Source: HGM12587 sp964602445 (GTDB taxonomy: Bacteria > Bacillota > Clostridia > Lachnospirales > Lachnospiraceae). Taken from it: a stretch of DNA of 21,560 nt. Location of the stretch: positions 1 to 21,560 of the forward strand of contig CAZRQV010000031.1 of assembly GCA_964602445.1 (NCBI GenBank), read 5' to 3'. Made by a program: the position numbers and the translations under genes. Of this stretch, positions 14,910-21,560 are shown piece after piece. Numbering within the stretch: position 1 is the stretch's first letter; every line of letters starts with the position of its first letter. The notes below the pieces were generated by a model. That model was not told the origin of the DNA and did not search any database. It saw only the letters and a program-made list of their open reading frames with translations.

Positions 14910-15404
14910 CTACCAGTCATATTTGGTCAGATGCCCTTCCAGTCTCATATGATCAAAATGATTCTGACGAAGAGCTTCATAAAGAACGATCGCTACCGAA
15001 TTCGATAAATTCAGGGAGCGAATATCTCCGATCATCGGAATACGGATACAGGTTTCTTTATTTTCCAGCAGGATTTCTTCCGGAATTCCTGCACTTTCTT
15101 TTCCAAACATAATATAACAGTCCGGTTCATAAGAAACTTCCGTATACACATTCGGTGCTTTGGTTGTTGCCATATAAATCTTGGCTCCCGGATTTTTTTC
15201 CAGAAAATCCTGAAAATTAATATATCTGGTCACGTCTAACTGATCCCAGTAATCCAGTCCTGCCCTTTTAATATCTTTCTCGCCCAGATGGAATCCAAGC
15301 GGTTCGATCAGATGAAGGCGTGTGCCTGTTGCCACACAAGTCCTTCCGATATTCCCTGTATTTGCCGGAATTTCCGGCTCAAAAAGTACAATATTAAGTG
15401 CCAT
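14910..15404 (-). CDS. trmL: tRNA (cytidine(34)-2'-O)-methyltransferase TrmL
   Basis: 164 residues, the usual length of this SPOUT-family enzyme, which methylates the wobble ribose of tRNA-Leu isoacceptors with S-adenosylmethionine. The start LNIVLFEPEIPANTGNIGRT, the central IMFGKESAGIPEEIL and the C-terminal IPMIGDIRSLNLSNSVAIVL are the three motifs of the knotted SAM-binding fold. The ATG overlaps the TAA of the aminotransferase gene by one base (TAATG), so the two are translationally coupled. Confidence 0.96.
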   Translation of the reverse strand: MALNIVLFEPEIPANTGNIGRTCVATGTRLHLIEPLGFHLGEKDIKRAGLDYWDQLDVTRYINFQDFLEKNPGAKIYMATTKAPNVYTEVSYEPDCYIMFGKESAGIPEEILLENKETCIRIPMIGDIRSLNLSNSVAIVLYEALRQNHFDHMRLEGHLTKYDW

Positions 15405-16579
15405 TATTTTTTCTGCTCCTGACGTAAACGTTCCACAAAATTAGCCATACGGCCTAATGCGATCTTCAGATTTTCCAGAGAATACGCATAAGAAATACGA
15501 AGATATCCTTCTCCGCAGTCTCCAAATGCGGTTCCCGGTACCACTGCTACCTTTTCTTCTTCCAGAAATCTGGTGGCAAATTCTTCACTGGTCATTCCAA
15601 ATTCCTTAATGCAAGGAAATACATAAAATGCACCAAACGGTTCAAAACATTCCAGTCCCATTTCTTTAAAAGCATGCATCAGATATCTTCTTCTCTGATT
15701 ATATGCTTCTCTCATCTGTGCCACATCCTCATCGCCATTTCTCATCGCTTCCACTGCTGCATACTGGCTTGTGGTCGGTGCACACATGATGGCAAACTGA
15801 TGGATCTTTAACATCTGTGTAATGATCTCTTTCGGTCCGCAGGCATAGCCCAGTCTCCATCCGGTCATTGCATATGCTTTGGAAAATCCGTTGATCAGGA
15901 TCGTCCGTTCTTTCATGCCCGGAAGACTGGTAATCGATACATGATCTCCCTTATAGGAAAGTTCTGAATAGATTTCATCACTCAGTACAAAAATATCTTT
16001 TTCGATCACAACTTCTGCGATGGCTTCCAGATCTTCTTTTTCCATGATCGCTCCGGTTGGATTGTTCGGGAACGGAAGTACCAGCAGCTTCGTTTTCTCT
16101 GTGATCGCATCCAAAAGCTCCTGTTTGGTCAGACGGAACTCATTTTCTGCCTTCAATTCAATGATTACCGGTTTTCCGCCTGCCAAAATACAGCAAGGTT
16201 CATAAGATACATAGCTTGGCTGCGGAATGAGCACTTCATCCCCCGGATCCAGCATTGCTCTCATAGCAATGTCGATGCCTTCACTGCCCCCTACGGTAAC
16301 GATGATCTCGTTTTTCGGATTATAAGAGACATGACAGCGTCGATCCAGATAATTACTGATCTCTTCTTTTAATTCATTCAGACCGGAATTTGAGGTATAA
16401 AAAGTACGACCTTTTTCCAGTGAATAGATTCCTTCATCTCTGACATGCCACGGAGTGTCAAAATCCGGTTCACCAACCCCTAAGGAAATGGCATCTTTCA
16501 TCTCGCTGACAATGTCAAAAAATTTTCGAATGCCCGAAGGCTTAATATTTACGATGGTCTGTGATAATGGGTTTCTCAT
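15404..16579 (-). CDS. PLP-dependent aminotransferase, class I/II
   Basis: 391 residues, fold type I. PNNPTG is at 171-176, DEIY at 201-204, and the Schiff-base lysine is K234 in INGFSKAYAMTGWRLG. The C-terminal substrate-carboxylate Arg lies in GYLRISYA. It resembles the AspC/PatA/aromatic aminotransferase group of Gram-positives. The amino-donor preference cannot be read from sequence. It overlaps the end of the Lrp-type regulator gene by 4 nt (ATGA), so the regulator probably controls or senses the amino acid the enzyme handles. Confidence 0.93.
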   Translation of the reverse strand: MRNPLSQTIVNIKPSGIRKFFDIVSEMKDAISLGVGEPDFDTPWHVRDEGIYSLEKGRTFYTSNSGLNELKEEISNYLDRRCHVSYNPKNEIIVTVGGSEGIDIAMRAMLDPGDEVLIPQPSYVSYEPCCILAGGKPVIIELKAENEFRLTKQELLDAITEKTKLLVLPFPNNPTGAIMEKEDLEAIAEVVIEKDIFVLSDEIYSELSYKGDHVSITSLPGMKERTILINGFSKAYAMTGWRLGYACGPKEIITQMLKIHQFAIMCAPTTSQYAAVEAMRNGDEDVAQMREAYNQRRRYLMHAFKEMGLECFEPFGAFYVFPCIKEFGMTSEEFATRFLEEEKVAVVPGTAFGDCGEGYLRISYAYSLENLKIALGRMANFVERLRQEQKK

Positions 16580-17058
16580 AATGTCACCAGCTGTCTTTCA
16601 TCCTGAGTGCTGTGAACCATCACAGTACCGTGATCTTTATATTTTTTCAAAATAAAATGGGTTGCTGTGCTTAACACACATTCCTGCGGAGAAAGTTTAT
16701 CCGATACAAACTGAGCTACACTTCTCATGGTCTTTCCTTCGATCATAACCATAAAGTCATATCCGCCGGATACCAGATAAACACAGTCTACTTCCGGATA
16801 GTTGTAAAGTCTCTCTGCAATCTTATCAAATCCCTGTCCTCTCTGTGGAGTAACCTTCACTTCGATGAGAGCTGTAACCTTTTCTTCTCCCGTCTTATCC
16901 CAGTCAATGAGTGTATGATAACCGCAGATAATATGTTCTTTTTCCATTTCTGCGATCTCGTTTGCTACCATCACTTCATCAGTTCCAAGAAGGATCGCCA
17001 GATCCTTTAAATTTACACGGCTGTTTTTTTCAATATAGGTTAAAATCTTTTCTCTCAT
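16576..17058 (-). CDS. Lrp/AsnC-family transcriptional regulator
   Basis: 160 residues. The N-terminal winged helix (ILTYIEKNSRVNLKDLAILL, then GTDEVMVANEIAEMEKEHII) is followed by a ligand-binding RAM domain (VTALIEVKVTPQRGQGFDKI, then VDCVYLVSGGYDFMVMIEGK). The GGYDFM motif is characteristic of the family. Such proteins bind amino acids as dimers or octamers. AAAGGAG lies about 9 nt before the ATG. It is translationally coupled to the aminotransferase gene, suggesting local amino-acid-responsive control. Confidence 0.94.
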   Translation of the reverse strand: MREKILTYIEKNSRVNLKDLAILLGTDEVMVANEIAEMEKEHIICGYHTLIDWDKTGEEKVTALIEVKVTPQRGQGFDKIAERLYNYPEVDCVYLVSGGYDFMVMIEGKTMRSVAQFVSDKLSPQECVLSTATHFILKKYKDHGTVMVHSTQDERQLVTL

Positions 17059-17083
17059 TTCTATCTACTCCTTTACTTACTTG

Positions 17084-18064
17084 TCATACTTTTAGCAGTT
17101 CATCTGCTTTTGGACGTTCCAGATAGGAAACTTCTCCTTCGTTTATCACTGCTTTCGCATGTTCCGAAGTGGTTCTTCCAATGACTGCCGCCGAAATTCC
17201 TTCTTTTTCCAGAATTCGTACCAGCTCCTGTCCATGGTCACACACCATCAGCATGCTTCCTCCGGATTTTAAGTAATATGGATTTAATCCTAAGTATTCA
17301 CAGATTTCCACTGTTTCCTGCTTGATCGGAATCGCCCGCAAATCGATTTCCAGTCCGACGCCAGCCGCTTCTGACAATTCATAGAGAGCACCGTAAATTC
17401 CTCCCGATGAAACGTCATGCATTGCACTCACGCCAGACTTAACGGCCAGTGCAGCCTCACGGGCTGTACAGCAGTTTGGCAGCAGTTTCTTCAGATTTTC
17501 AATCATTGCTTTCGGAAACCGTTCCAAAAGCTCCTTTTCTTTTGCTGCCACGATTGCCACAGATCCTTCCATGCCGATCCATTTGCTCATAACGATATCC
17601 TGATCCGGTTTTGCATAAGATGCACGAAGCAGGTTCTTTTCTTTTGCTTTTCCAACTGCAGTAACGGAAAAGACCGGTTCGCTTACCGCTGCAGTAACTT
17701 CTGTATGACCGCCGATCACCTGAATCCGGTGGGCTTCACACACTTCATCAATCTGTTCCGAAAGCTCTTTCAAACGGCTTTCTTTAAACTCTTCCGGCAA
17801 AAGTGCCGTGATCATCACCCCGATCGGTTCTGCGCCTGAAGCGGAAAGATTATTCACCGCGGAACAGACCGCCAGAGAACCGAAGACTTTTCCGGAACCG
17901 ATCACCGGATTGGAAGAAAAGACACTGATTTCTTCCTCGGACAGCTTCATTGCTGCACAATCCTCCCCGATTGCTCCTCCAAACAGGATTTCTTCTCTTT
18001 TTTGATTCAGTTGTTTGAATACAGACCGCGACAGCGCAGCTTCTGAAATCTTACCAACTTTCAT
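17084..18064 (-). CDS. AIR synthase (PurM/HypE-like) superfamily protein, orphan
   Basis: 326 residues with the two-domain ATP-binding architecture of PurM, HypE, ThiL and SelD: GGAIGEDCAAM near the N-terminus, VCSAVNNLSASGAEPIGVMI, VIGGHTEV, then MHDVSSGGIYGALYELSEAA and LKSGGSMLMVC in the C-terminal domain. The arrangement is closest to HypE-like orphans. The C-terminus lacks the terminal Cys-containing motif (PRIC) that HypE uses for cyanide-ligand synthesis, and no hyp, pur, thi or sel genes are near. The substrate is therefore unknown. AAGGAG lies 5 nt before the ATG. It follows the VanW gene by 24 nt and precedes the Lrp gene by 25 nt, one operon. Confidence 0.88.
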   Translation of the reverse strand: MKVGKISEAALSRSVFKQLNQKREEILFGGAIGEDCAAMKLSEEEISVFSSNPVIGSGKVFGSLAVCSAVNNLSASGAEPIGVMITALLPEEFKESRLKELSEQIDEVCEAHRIQVIGGHTEVTAAVSEPVFSVTAVGKAKEKNLLRASYAKPDQDIVMSKWIGMEGSVAIVAAKEKELLERFPKAMIENLKKLLPNCCTAREAALAVKSGVSAMHDVSSGGIYGALYELSEAAGVGLEIDLRAIPIKQETVEICEYLGLNPYYLKSGGSMLMVCDHGQELVRILEKEGISAAVIGRTTSEHAKAVINEGEVSYLERPKADELLKV

Positions 18065-18088
18065 AAATTCTCCTTTATTTTACCGAAA

Positions 18089-19510
18089 TCAAATACCAAG
18101 CAATGCGTTGGCTCCCGCCTCATCTCCGGCTGCAATACACTGCTGCAGCTGAGCGGATACGAAAGGATCTCCATTAATTCCATAATATACTTTTCTGTTG
18201 GAAACAGAATAATTACTTTTATTTACCTTTTCACTACTCTGCAGAACCCCATCAATATATACTTCTTTATAAAGCTCTGCTTTGCAGCCGTTATGTCCGC
18301 TTTCAACAACACGATAACCGATTCCCTGTGCTCCGTCTGCAATCAATTCTGTTACAGCCGGTGTATTTTCCAGTACTTTATTCGTGTATTTGATCGTTCG
18401 GTTGGCCGGACGGGTTTCTTGACCGTAAATCTTAAACACTACCTGTTTATCTGATGTTGTATATCCTTCAATATAGATCGGTGCATCGGTATCATTTTTA
18501 AATTTGAAATCTTTATAGGTTCCTGCAATGGCTGCATCTGCCGAAGGCTGTACATACGATACCTGCATGGAATGCGGGGATCTTTCTACCACTTCCAGTT
18601 CCGCCTGAAGTACGGTATTATACAGTGTCGAAGATACCTGACAGATTCCTCCGCCAAGGCTGTCTACCACTTTCCCGTTCAGATAAGAACCTGCCATTGC
18701 ATAACCGTTTTCTACCGTAAATGGATTGACATATTCATAAGTAGAAAAAGTTTCTCCCGGATACAGCACCGTTCCGTCAATATGTCCTACTCCGGTGGCA
18801 ATGTTCTGGGAACGCTGGGAATTGGAACTTTTATAGGAAGTCTGAAAACTGCCCAGAAGGTCTTTGACTTTTGCCAGTTCCTCTGCACTTCCGATCGGTT
18901 CGGAAATTTCTGTAGGAAGCGCAATGCGGGCAGTCATTCCATCAAATTCTTTCTGAATGTAATTCAGGATCATTTCTTCTGCTGCGGATTCATTGATGAC
19001 TACACCCTGTTCTCCCTGAATGACCTGAAAACCGGATTCTGTCTTTTTCAATCCCATATTAGTCGCTTTTTTATTATATTTGGTGCATTTTTCTTCTACT
19101 ACCGTTTTGATCATTTCTGCATCTGCCGTATAAGTCATATCAAAGACCTTATTATTGAATTCCAGATCTTTCATTGCCTTATAACGCTTGATCACATTCC
19201 CGGCTTTTCCGAGGTCACAGGCTTCTTCGATCACATCACGGTTGCTCCATGCAATTCCCAGATCTCCTCTGGAAACTTCCATTTCATTCTCTTCAATGGT
19301 CAGCGTGATCGTTTCCTCTGCCTTTTCTGAAATATATTGATCTACTGCATCTTCTGCTTCTTTTTTTGTCATGCCGGAGACATCCACATCTCCCACAAAA
19401 ACACCCATGGCAATCTCATTGCTCGTTGTCTTCGCATAAGCAGTCGTTCCCGAAAAAAGCATCACTGTCACAAGTGAAAGCATGAGGCCTGCTAATCGTT
19501 TATTTTTCAT
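18089..19510 (-). CDS. VanW-family secreted protein with peptidoglycan-binding-like domain
   Basis: 473 residues from the second of two adjacent ATGs (19510, 7 nt after AGGAGG; the ATG at 19513 would be only 4 nt away). It has a signal peptide to about residue 26 (cut after AYA). The N-terminal half (GVFVGDVDVSGMTKKEAEDA, repeated beta-alpha segments) resembles the PG_binding_4 domains found before VanW. The VanW domain follows (IDGTVLYPGETFSTYEYVNP, LGGGICQVSSTLYNTVLQAE, SPHSMQVSYV, then DFKFKNDTDAPIYIEGY). VanW proteins occur in vancomycin clusters but are widespread in Clostridia without resistance genes. A role in the cell wall is likely; its reaction is unknown. It is the first gene of the operon. 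Confidence 0.92.
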   Translation of the reverse strand: MKNKRLAGLMLSLVTVMLFSGTTAYAKTTSNEIAMGVFVGDVDVSGMTKKEAEDAVDQYISEKAEETITLTIEENEMEVSRGDLGIAWSNRDVIEEACDLGKAGNVIKRYKAMKDLEFNNKVFDMTYTADAEMIKTVVEEKCTKYNKKATNMGLKKTESGFQVIQGEQGVVINESAAEEMILNYIQKEFDGMTARIALPTEISEPIGSAEELAKVKDLLGSFQTSYKSSNSQRSQNIATGVGHIDGTVLYPGETFSTYEYVNPFTVENGYAMAGSYLNGKVVDSLGGGICQVSSTLYNTVLQAELEVVERSPHSMQVSYVQPSADAAIAGTYKDFKFKNDTDAPIYIEGYTTSDKQVVFKIYGQETRPANRTIKYTNKVLENTPAVTELIADGAQGIGYRVVESGHNGCKAELYKEVYIDGVLQSSEKVNKSNYSVSNRKVYYGINGDPFVSAQLQQCIAAGDEAGANALLGI

Positions 19511-19558
19511 CATAAAACCTCCTCAAAATGCCCTGCATCCTTCTTACTTTAATTGCTG

Positions 19559-19587
19559 ATTTTATCACAAATCCGTAAATTATTCAA
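19559..19587 (-). promoter_or_regulatory. Promoter of the VanW-AIR synthase-Lrp-aminotransferase-trmL operon
   Basis: TTGAAT (19582-19587) and TAAAAT (19559-19564) are 17 bp apart on the minus strand, with TGA directly before the -10 (extended -10). It lies about 50 nt upstream of the VanW start. No other good promoter is obvious before the following genes, which are spaced by overlaps to 33 nt. Confidence 0.75.
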
Positions 19588-19591
19588 CGAA

Positions 19592-19604
19592 ACGGAACAT
19601 CCGT
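19592..19604 (-). terminator. Weak hairpin after the small membrane peptide
   Basis: ACGGA/TCCGT forms a 5-bp stem with a 3-nt loop. On the minus strand it is followed by TTCGTT, a poor T tract. It lies 6 nt after the small-ORF stop and immediately before the VanW promoter. It is an inefficient terminator at best. Confidence 0.3.
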
Positions 19605-19609
19605 CCTTC

Positions 19610-19711
19610 TTATAATGCGTAAGATAACATCGGCACCAGCATACAAAGAATCAAAAGCACAGCAATCACGCCGGCTACTGTACGTTTCGTTTTTGGATTG
19701 TTAAAATTCAT
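19610..19711 (-). CDS. 33-residue single-span membrane peptide
   Basis: The ATG at 19711 is preceded at 7 nt by a perfect AGGAGG (19719-19724); a second ATG directly upstream is possible. The product starts MNFNNPKTKRTVAGVIAVLL and ends PMLSYAL: a short polar, positively charged N-terminus (NPKTKR) and one hydrophobic helix (about residues 11-32). The arrangement predicts N-in insertion in the membrane. It begins 18 nt after the stop of the radical SAM gene and is surely on the same message. The quality of the ribosome binding site makes it a convincing gene despite its size. Its function is unknown. Confidence 0.8.
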   Translation of the reverse strand: MNFNNPKTKRTVAGVIAVLLILCMLVPMLSYAL

Positions 19712-19729
19712 CATCGTTCCTCCTCTGAT

Positions 19730-21199
19730 CTATTTGATCTTTCTTACTTCTCTGGAATTAAATTCCGATTTTAATAACTCCCAGTAATCTTCACTCTTTT
19801 CCGGATGCCTTCTGTCTAAAAAGTCCTTTAAAATATAATATTTTTCTTTTCTGGAATGATTCACAAGATGATATCCTTTTTTTCGGTAATCATCTGCCAG
19901 ACTTTCAAAAAATCCAAAGGCACTGTCTTCTCCCTCGAATACGGCTTCTAAAGTTTTGTCATATTGGTGACTATTATAATATAGCTCAACCATCTGTTCA
20001 ATCCCTTTTAAGCGAATCATTTCGTCATAGGAAATCCAGTTTGTGGAAAGCACTTCATAAGGCGGATCACTGCGGTACACCAGGCCATAGGCCTCTCTGT
20101 TCTCATACATGTAAGAACCTTTCAGCACTTTTAAAAATCCCAGCTGAAGCTGTTCCGGACGAAGTGCAAATACATCATCAAAAGATCGGCCAAAGCTTTC
20201 ATAATCTTCATTCGGAAGCCCTGCGATCAAGTCTAGATGCTGATGAATATTTTCCATGTTTTTGATCCGTGTCACCAGATTGGCTACTTTAGAAAAATCC
20301 ATTTTTCTCCGAATCTCACAAATTGTATCTTCATTGGTAGACTGCACTCCGATCTCTAACTGGATCAGACCTTTTCTCATCGTTGCAAACAACGCCAGCT
20401 GCTCTTCTGTGATCAGATCGGCTGCCACTTCAAAATGAAAATTCGTCACTCCATTGTCCTGATCTTTTAAAAACTGCCAGATTTCCATTGCATGGGAAGC
20501 TCTGCAGTTAAATGTTCTGTCAATAAATTTTACCTGCGGTACTTTTGCATCGATAAATGTCTGCAGCTCCTTTTTCACCAGATCCATGGAACGAAAACGA
20601 ACACTTTTATCAATCGAAGAAAGACAATAGCTGCAGGAGAACGGACATCCTCTGCTGCTTTCATAATAAATGATCTTATGCTCAAAATCCTGAAAATCTT
20701 CATACGCAAAGGTCAGACTGCTTAAATCTTTCACGAAAGCATAAGATTTTAAAATGATTTCTCCCTGCTCCCGATAAGCAATTCCCGGAACCTGAGACAG
20801 ATCTTCCAGCTTTCCGTCATAATAACGGCACAGCTCATAAAAACTTTCTTCTCCTTCTCCAACAAGCACCCCGGTCACTTCCGGATACGCTTCCAAAAGG
20901 CTTCCGGCATCATAAGAGGCTTCCGGGCCTCCCAGCCAGATCGGCACCTGAGGCAGTACTTTTCGAAGTTCACGCACCAATTCCCTAATATGCCGGATAT
21001 TCCATATATAACAGGAAAATGCGATCAGATCCGGTTTTTTCTGATAAATATCCTGCAGAATATCTTCTACATATTGATTGATCGTATATTCTCCCAGTGT
21101 AATCTGATCCCGGTATTCTTTTGCATTTGAACGAATTGAATAAACTGCCAGATTTGAGTGAATGTATTTCGCATTGACTGCTGTTAATAAAATTTTCAT
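19730..21199 (-). CDS. B12-binding-type radical SAM protein with DUF4080-like C-terminus
   Basis: 489 residues. A Rossmann-like cobalamin-binding-type domain (about 1-145) includes PDLIAFSCYIWN, VPIWLGGPEASYD and GVLVGEGEESF. The radical SAM barrel follows, with the [4Fe-4S]-binding CPFSCSYC (C185, C189, C192), IEIGVQSTNE-like sequence (QLEIGVQSTNE) and DLIAGLPNED. The C-terminal about 130 residues fit the DUF4080 domain usually attached to this subgroup. Related enzymes methylate or modify unactivated carbons, but the substrate of this one is unknown. GGAG lies 8 nt before the ATG. It has its own promoter and is co-transcribed with the 33-residue peptide. Confidence 0.92.
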   Translation of the reverse strand: MKILLTAVNAKYIHSNLAVYSIRSNAKEYRDQITLGEYTINQYVEDILQDIYQKKPDLIAFSCYIWNIRHIRELVRELRKVLPQVPIWLGGPEASYDAGSLLEAYPEVTGVLVGEGEESFYELCRYYDGKLEDLSQVPGIAYREQGEIILKSYAFVKDLSSLTFAYEDFQDFEHKIIYYESSRGCPFSCSYCLSSIDKSVRFRSMDLVKKELQTFIDAKVPQVKFIDRTFNCRASHAMEIWQFLKDQDNGVTNFHFEVAADLITEEQLALFATMRKGLIQLEIGVQSTNEDTICEIRRKMDFSKVANLVTRIKNMENIHQHLDLIAGLPNEDYESFGRSFDDVFALRPEQLQLGFLKVLKGSYMYENREAYGLVYRSDPPYEVLSTNWISYDEMIRLKGIEQMVELYYNSHQYDKTLEAVFEGEDSAFGFFESLADDYRKKGYHLVNHSRKEKYYILKDFLDRRHPEKSEDYWELLKSEFNSREVRKIK

Positions 21200-21215
21200 C
21201 GCTTCATCTCCATTT

Positions 21216-21243
21216 ATTTTAGAAATATCTCTTAGGAAAACAA
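21216..21243 (-). promoter_or_regulatory. Probable promoter of the radical SAM gene
   Basis: TTGTTT (21238-21243) and TAAAAT (21216-21221) are 16 bp apart on the minus strand. The -10 ends 16 nt upstream of the start codon, so the leader would be very short (about 10 nt). The GGAG site would lie close to the RNA 5' end. Confidence 0.4.
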
Positions 21244-21280
21244 TTTTTTACCATTCCTATGATAAAATTCTCCAGAAAAC

Positions 21281-21311
21281 AAAAAAATCCTAAACCCTGA
21301 TGGATTTAGGA
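21281..21311 (-). terminator. Intrinsic terminator of the tRNA cluster
   Basis: On the minus strand 21302-21311 pairs with 21288-21297 (TCCTAAATCC/GGGTTTAGGA, one wobble) around a 4-nt loop, followed by seven T. It lies 9 nt after tRNA-Gly(UCC). Confidence 0.9.
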
Positions 21312-21320
21312 CATAAAAAG

Positions 21321-21391
21321 AGCGGGTGATGGGAATCGAACCCACGTATCTAGCTTGGAAGGCTAGTGTTCTACCATTGAACTACACCCGC
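21321..21391 (-). tRNA. tRNA-Gly (anticodon UCC)
   Basis: 71 nt. Acceptor GCGGGTG/CACCCGC, anticodon stem CTAGC/GCTAG around CTTCCAA, T loop TTCGATT, discriminator T. CCA is not encoded. It is the last gene of the tRNA cluster. Confidence 0.97.
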
Positions 21392-21396
21392 ATGAG

Positions 21397-21469
21397 AGCG
21401 ATAGACGGGACTCGAACCCGCGACCCCAACCTTGGCAAGGTTGTACTCCACCAACTGAGCCACTATCGC
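21397..21469 (-). tRNA. tRNA-Gly (anticodon GCC)
   Basis: 73 nt. Acceptor GCGATAG/CTATCGC, anticodon stem CAACC/GGTTG around TTGCCAA, T loop TTCGAGT, discriminator T. It is separated from the next tRNA by only 5 nt. Confidence 0.97.
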
Positions 21470-21484
21470 ATATTTAATTTATCG

Positions 21485-21557
<73 letters not shown>

Positions 21558-21560
21558 ATC

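Noticed and set aside
18572..19330. 252-codon plus-strand frame opposite the VanW gene
   Set aside because: Antisense to a well-supported gene. Its product is rich in Phe, Cys and His in the way mirror frames of coding sequence are, and it has no ribosome binding site.

Overview
The window looks like chromosomal DNA of a gut Firmicute, most likely a Lachnospiraceae (Blautia or a close relative; the genus is a guess). The reasons are moderate-to-low GC, strong AGGAGG-type ribosome binding sites, TTGACA/TATAAT-type promoters, and the gene set: a secreted multidomain GH2 beta-galactosidase, a VanW-family protein, a coiled-coil/SleB cell-wall hydrolase and a B12-binding radical SAM protein with a DUF4080-type tail. 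Every gene I can support lies on the minus strand, so transcription runs from high to low coordinates.

Layout in transcription order. (1) 21.56-21.28 kb: tRNA-Phe(GAA), tRNA-Gly(GCC) and tRNA-Gly(UCC), closed by a strong intrinsic terminator. (2) 21.2-19.6 kb: a B12-type radical SAM protein followed by a 33-residue membrane peptide. (3) 19.5-13.56 kb: a compact housekeeping run of VanW-family protein, AIR-synthase/HypE-like protein, Lrp/AsnC regulator, PLP aminotransferase, TrmL tRNA methyltransferase and secreted hydrolase. It is driven by a clear promoter just upstream of the VanW gene and ends at a long hairpin. (4) 13.47-13.30 kb: a monocistronic tRNA-Pro(CGG) with its own consensus promoter and terminator.

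(5) 13.2-7.5 kb: an accessory-looking island of small, poorly characterised genes. It holds an XRE-type regulator; a membrane Ser/Thr kinase with a beta-rich ectodomain; a DUF3825-like protein; a 101-residue protein sharing the C-terminal module of the XRE protein; a 51-residue, extremely acidic WW-like peptide; a stand-alone winged-helix (WYL-regulator N-terminus); a Gly/Ala-rich membrane protein; and a helical protein. Three transcription units are visible. The two downstream units share a 13-bp element at exactly the same distance (70 nt) from their first start codons. The island reads as a kinase-controlled signalling or defence cassette, and it is the best candidate here for an undescribed system.

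(6) 7.49-6.20 kb: a metal-dependent amidohydrolase with its own promoter. (7) 6.19-5.96 kb: a probable small structured RNA with a C10 loop hairpin and an intrinsic terminator. (8) 5.85 kb to the left edge: a very large secreted GH2 beta-galactosidase with three LamG-like domains, one inserted inside the catalytic barrel. It is cut by the window edge after 1934 codons.

Protein assignments rest on recognising motifs by eye. No database search was possible.
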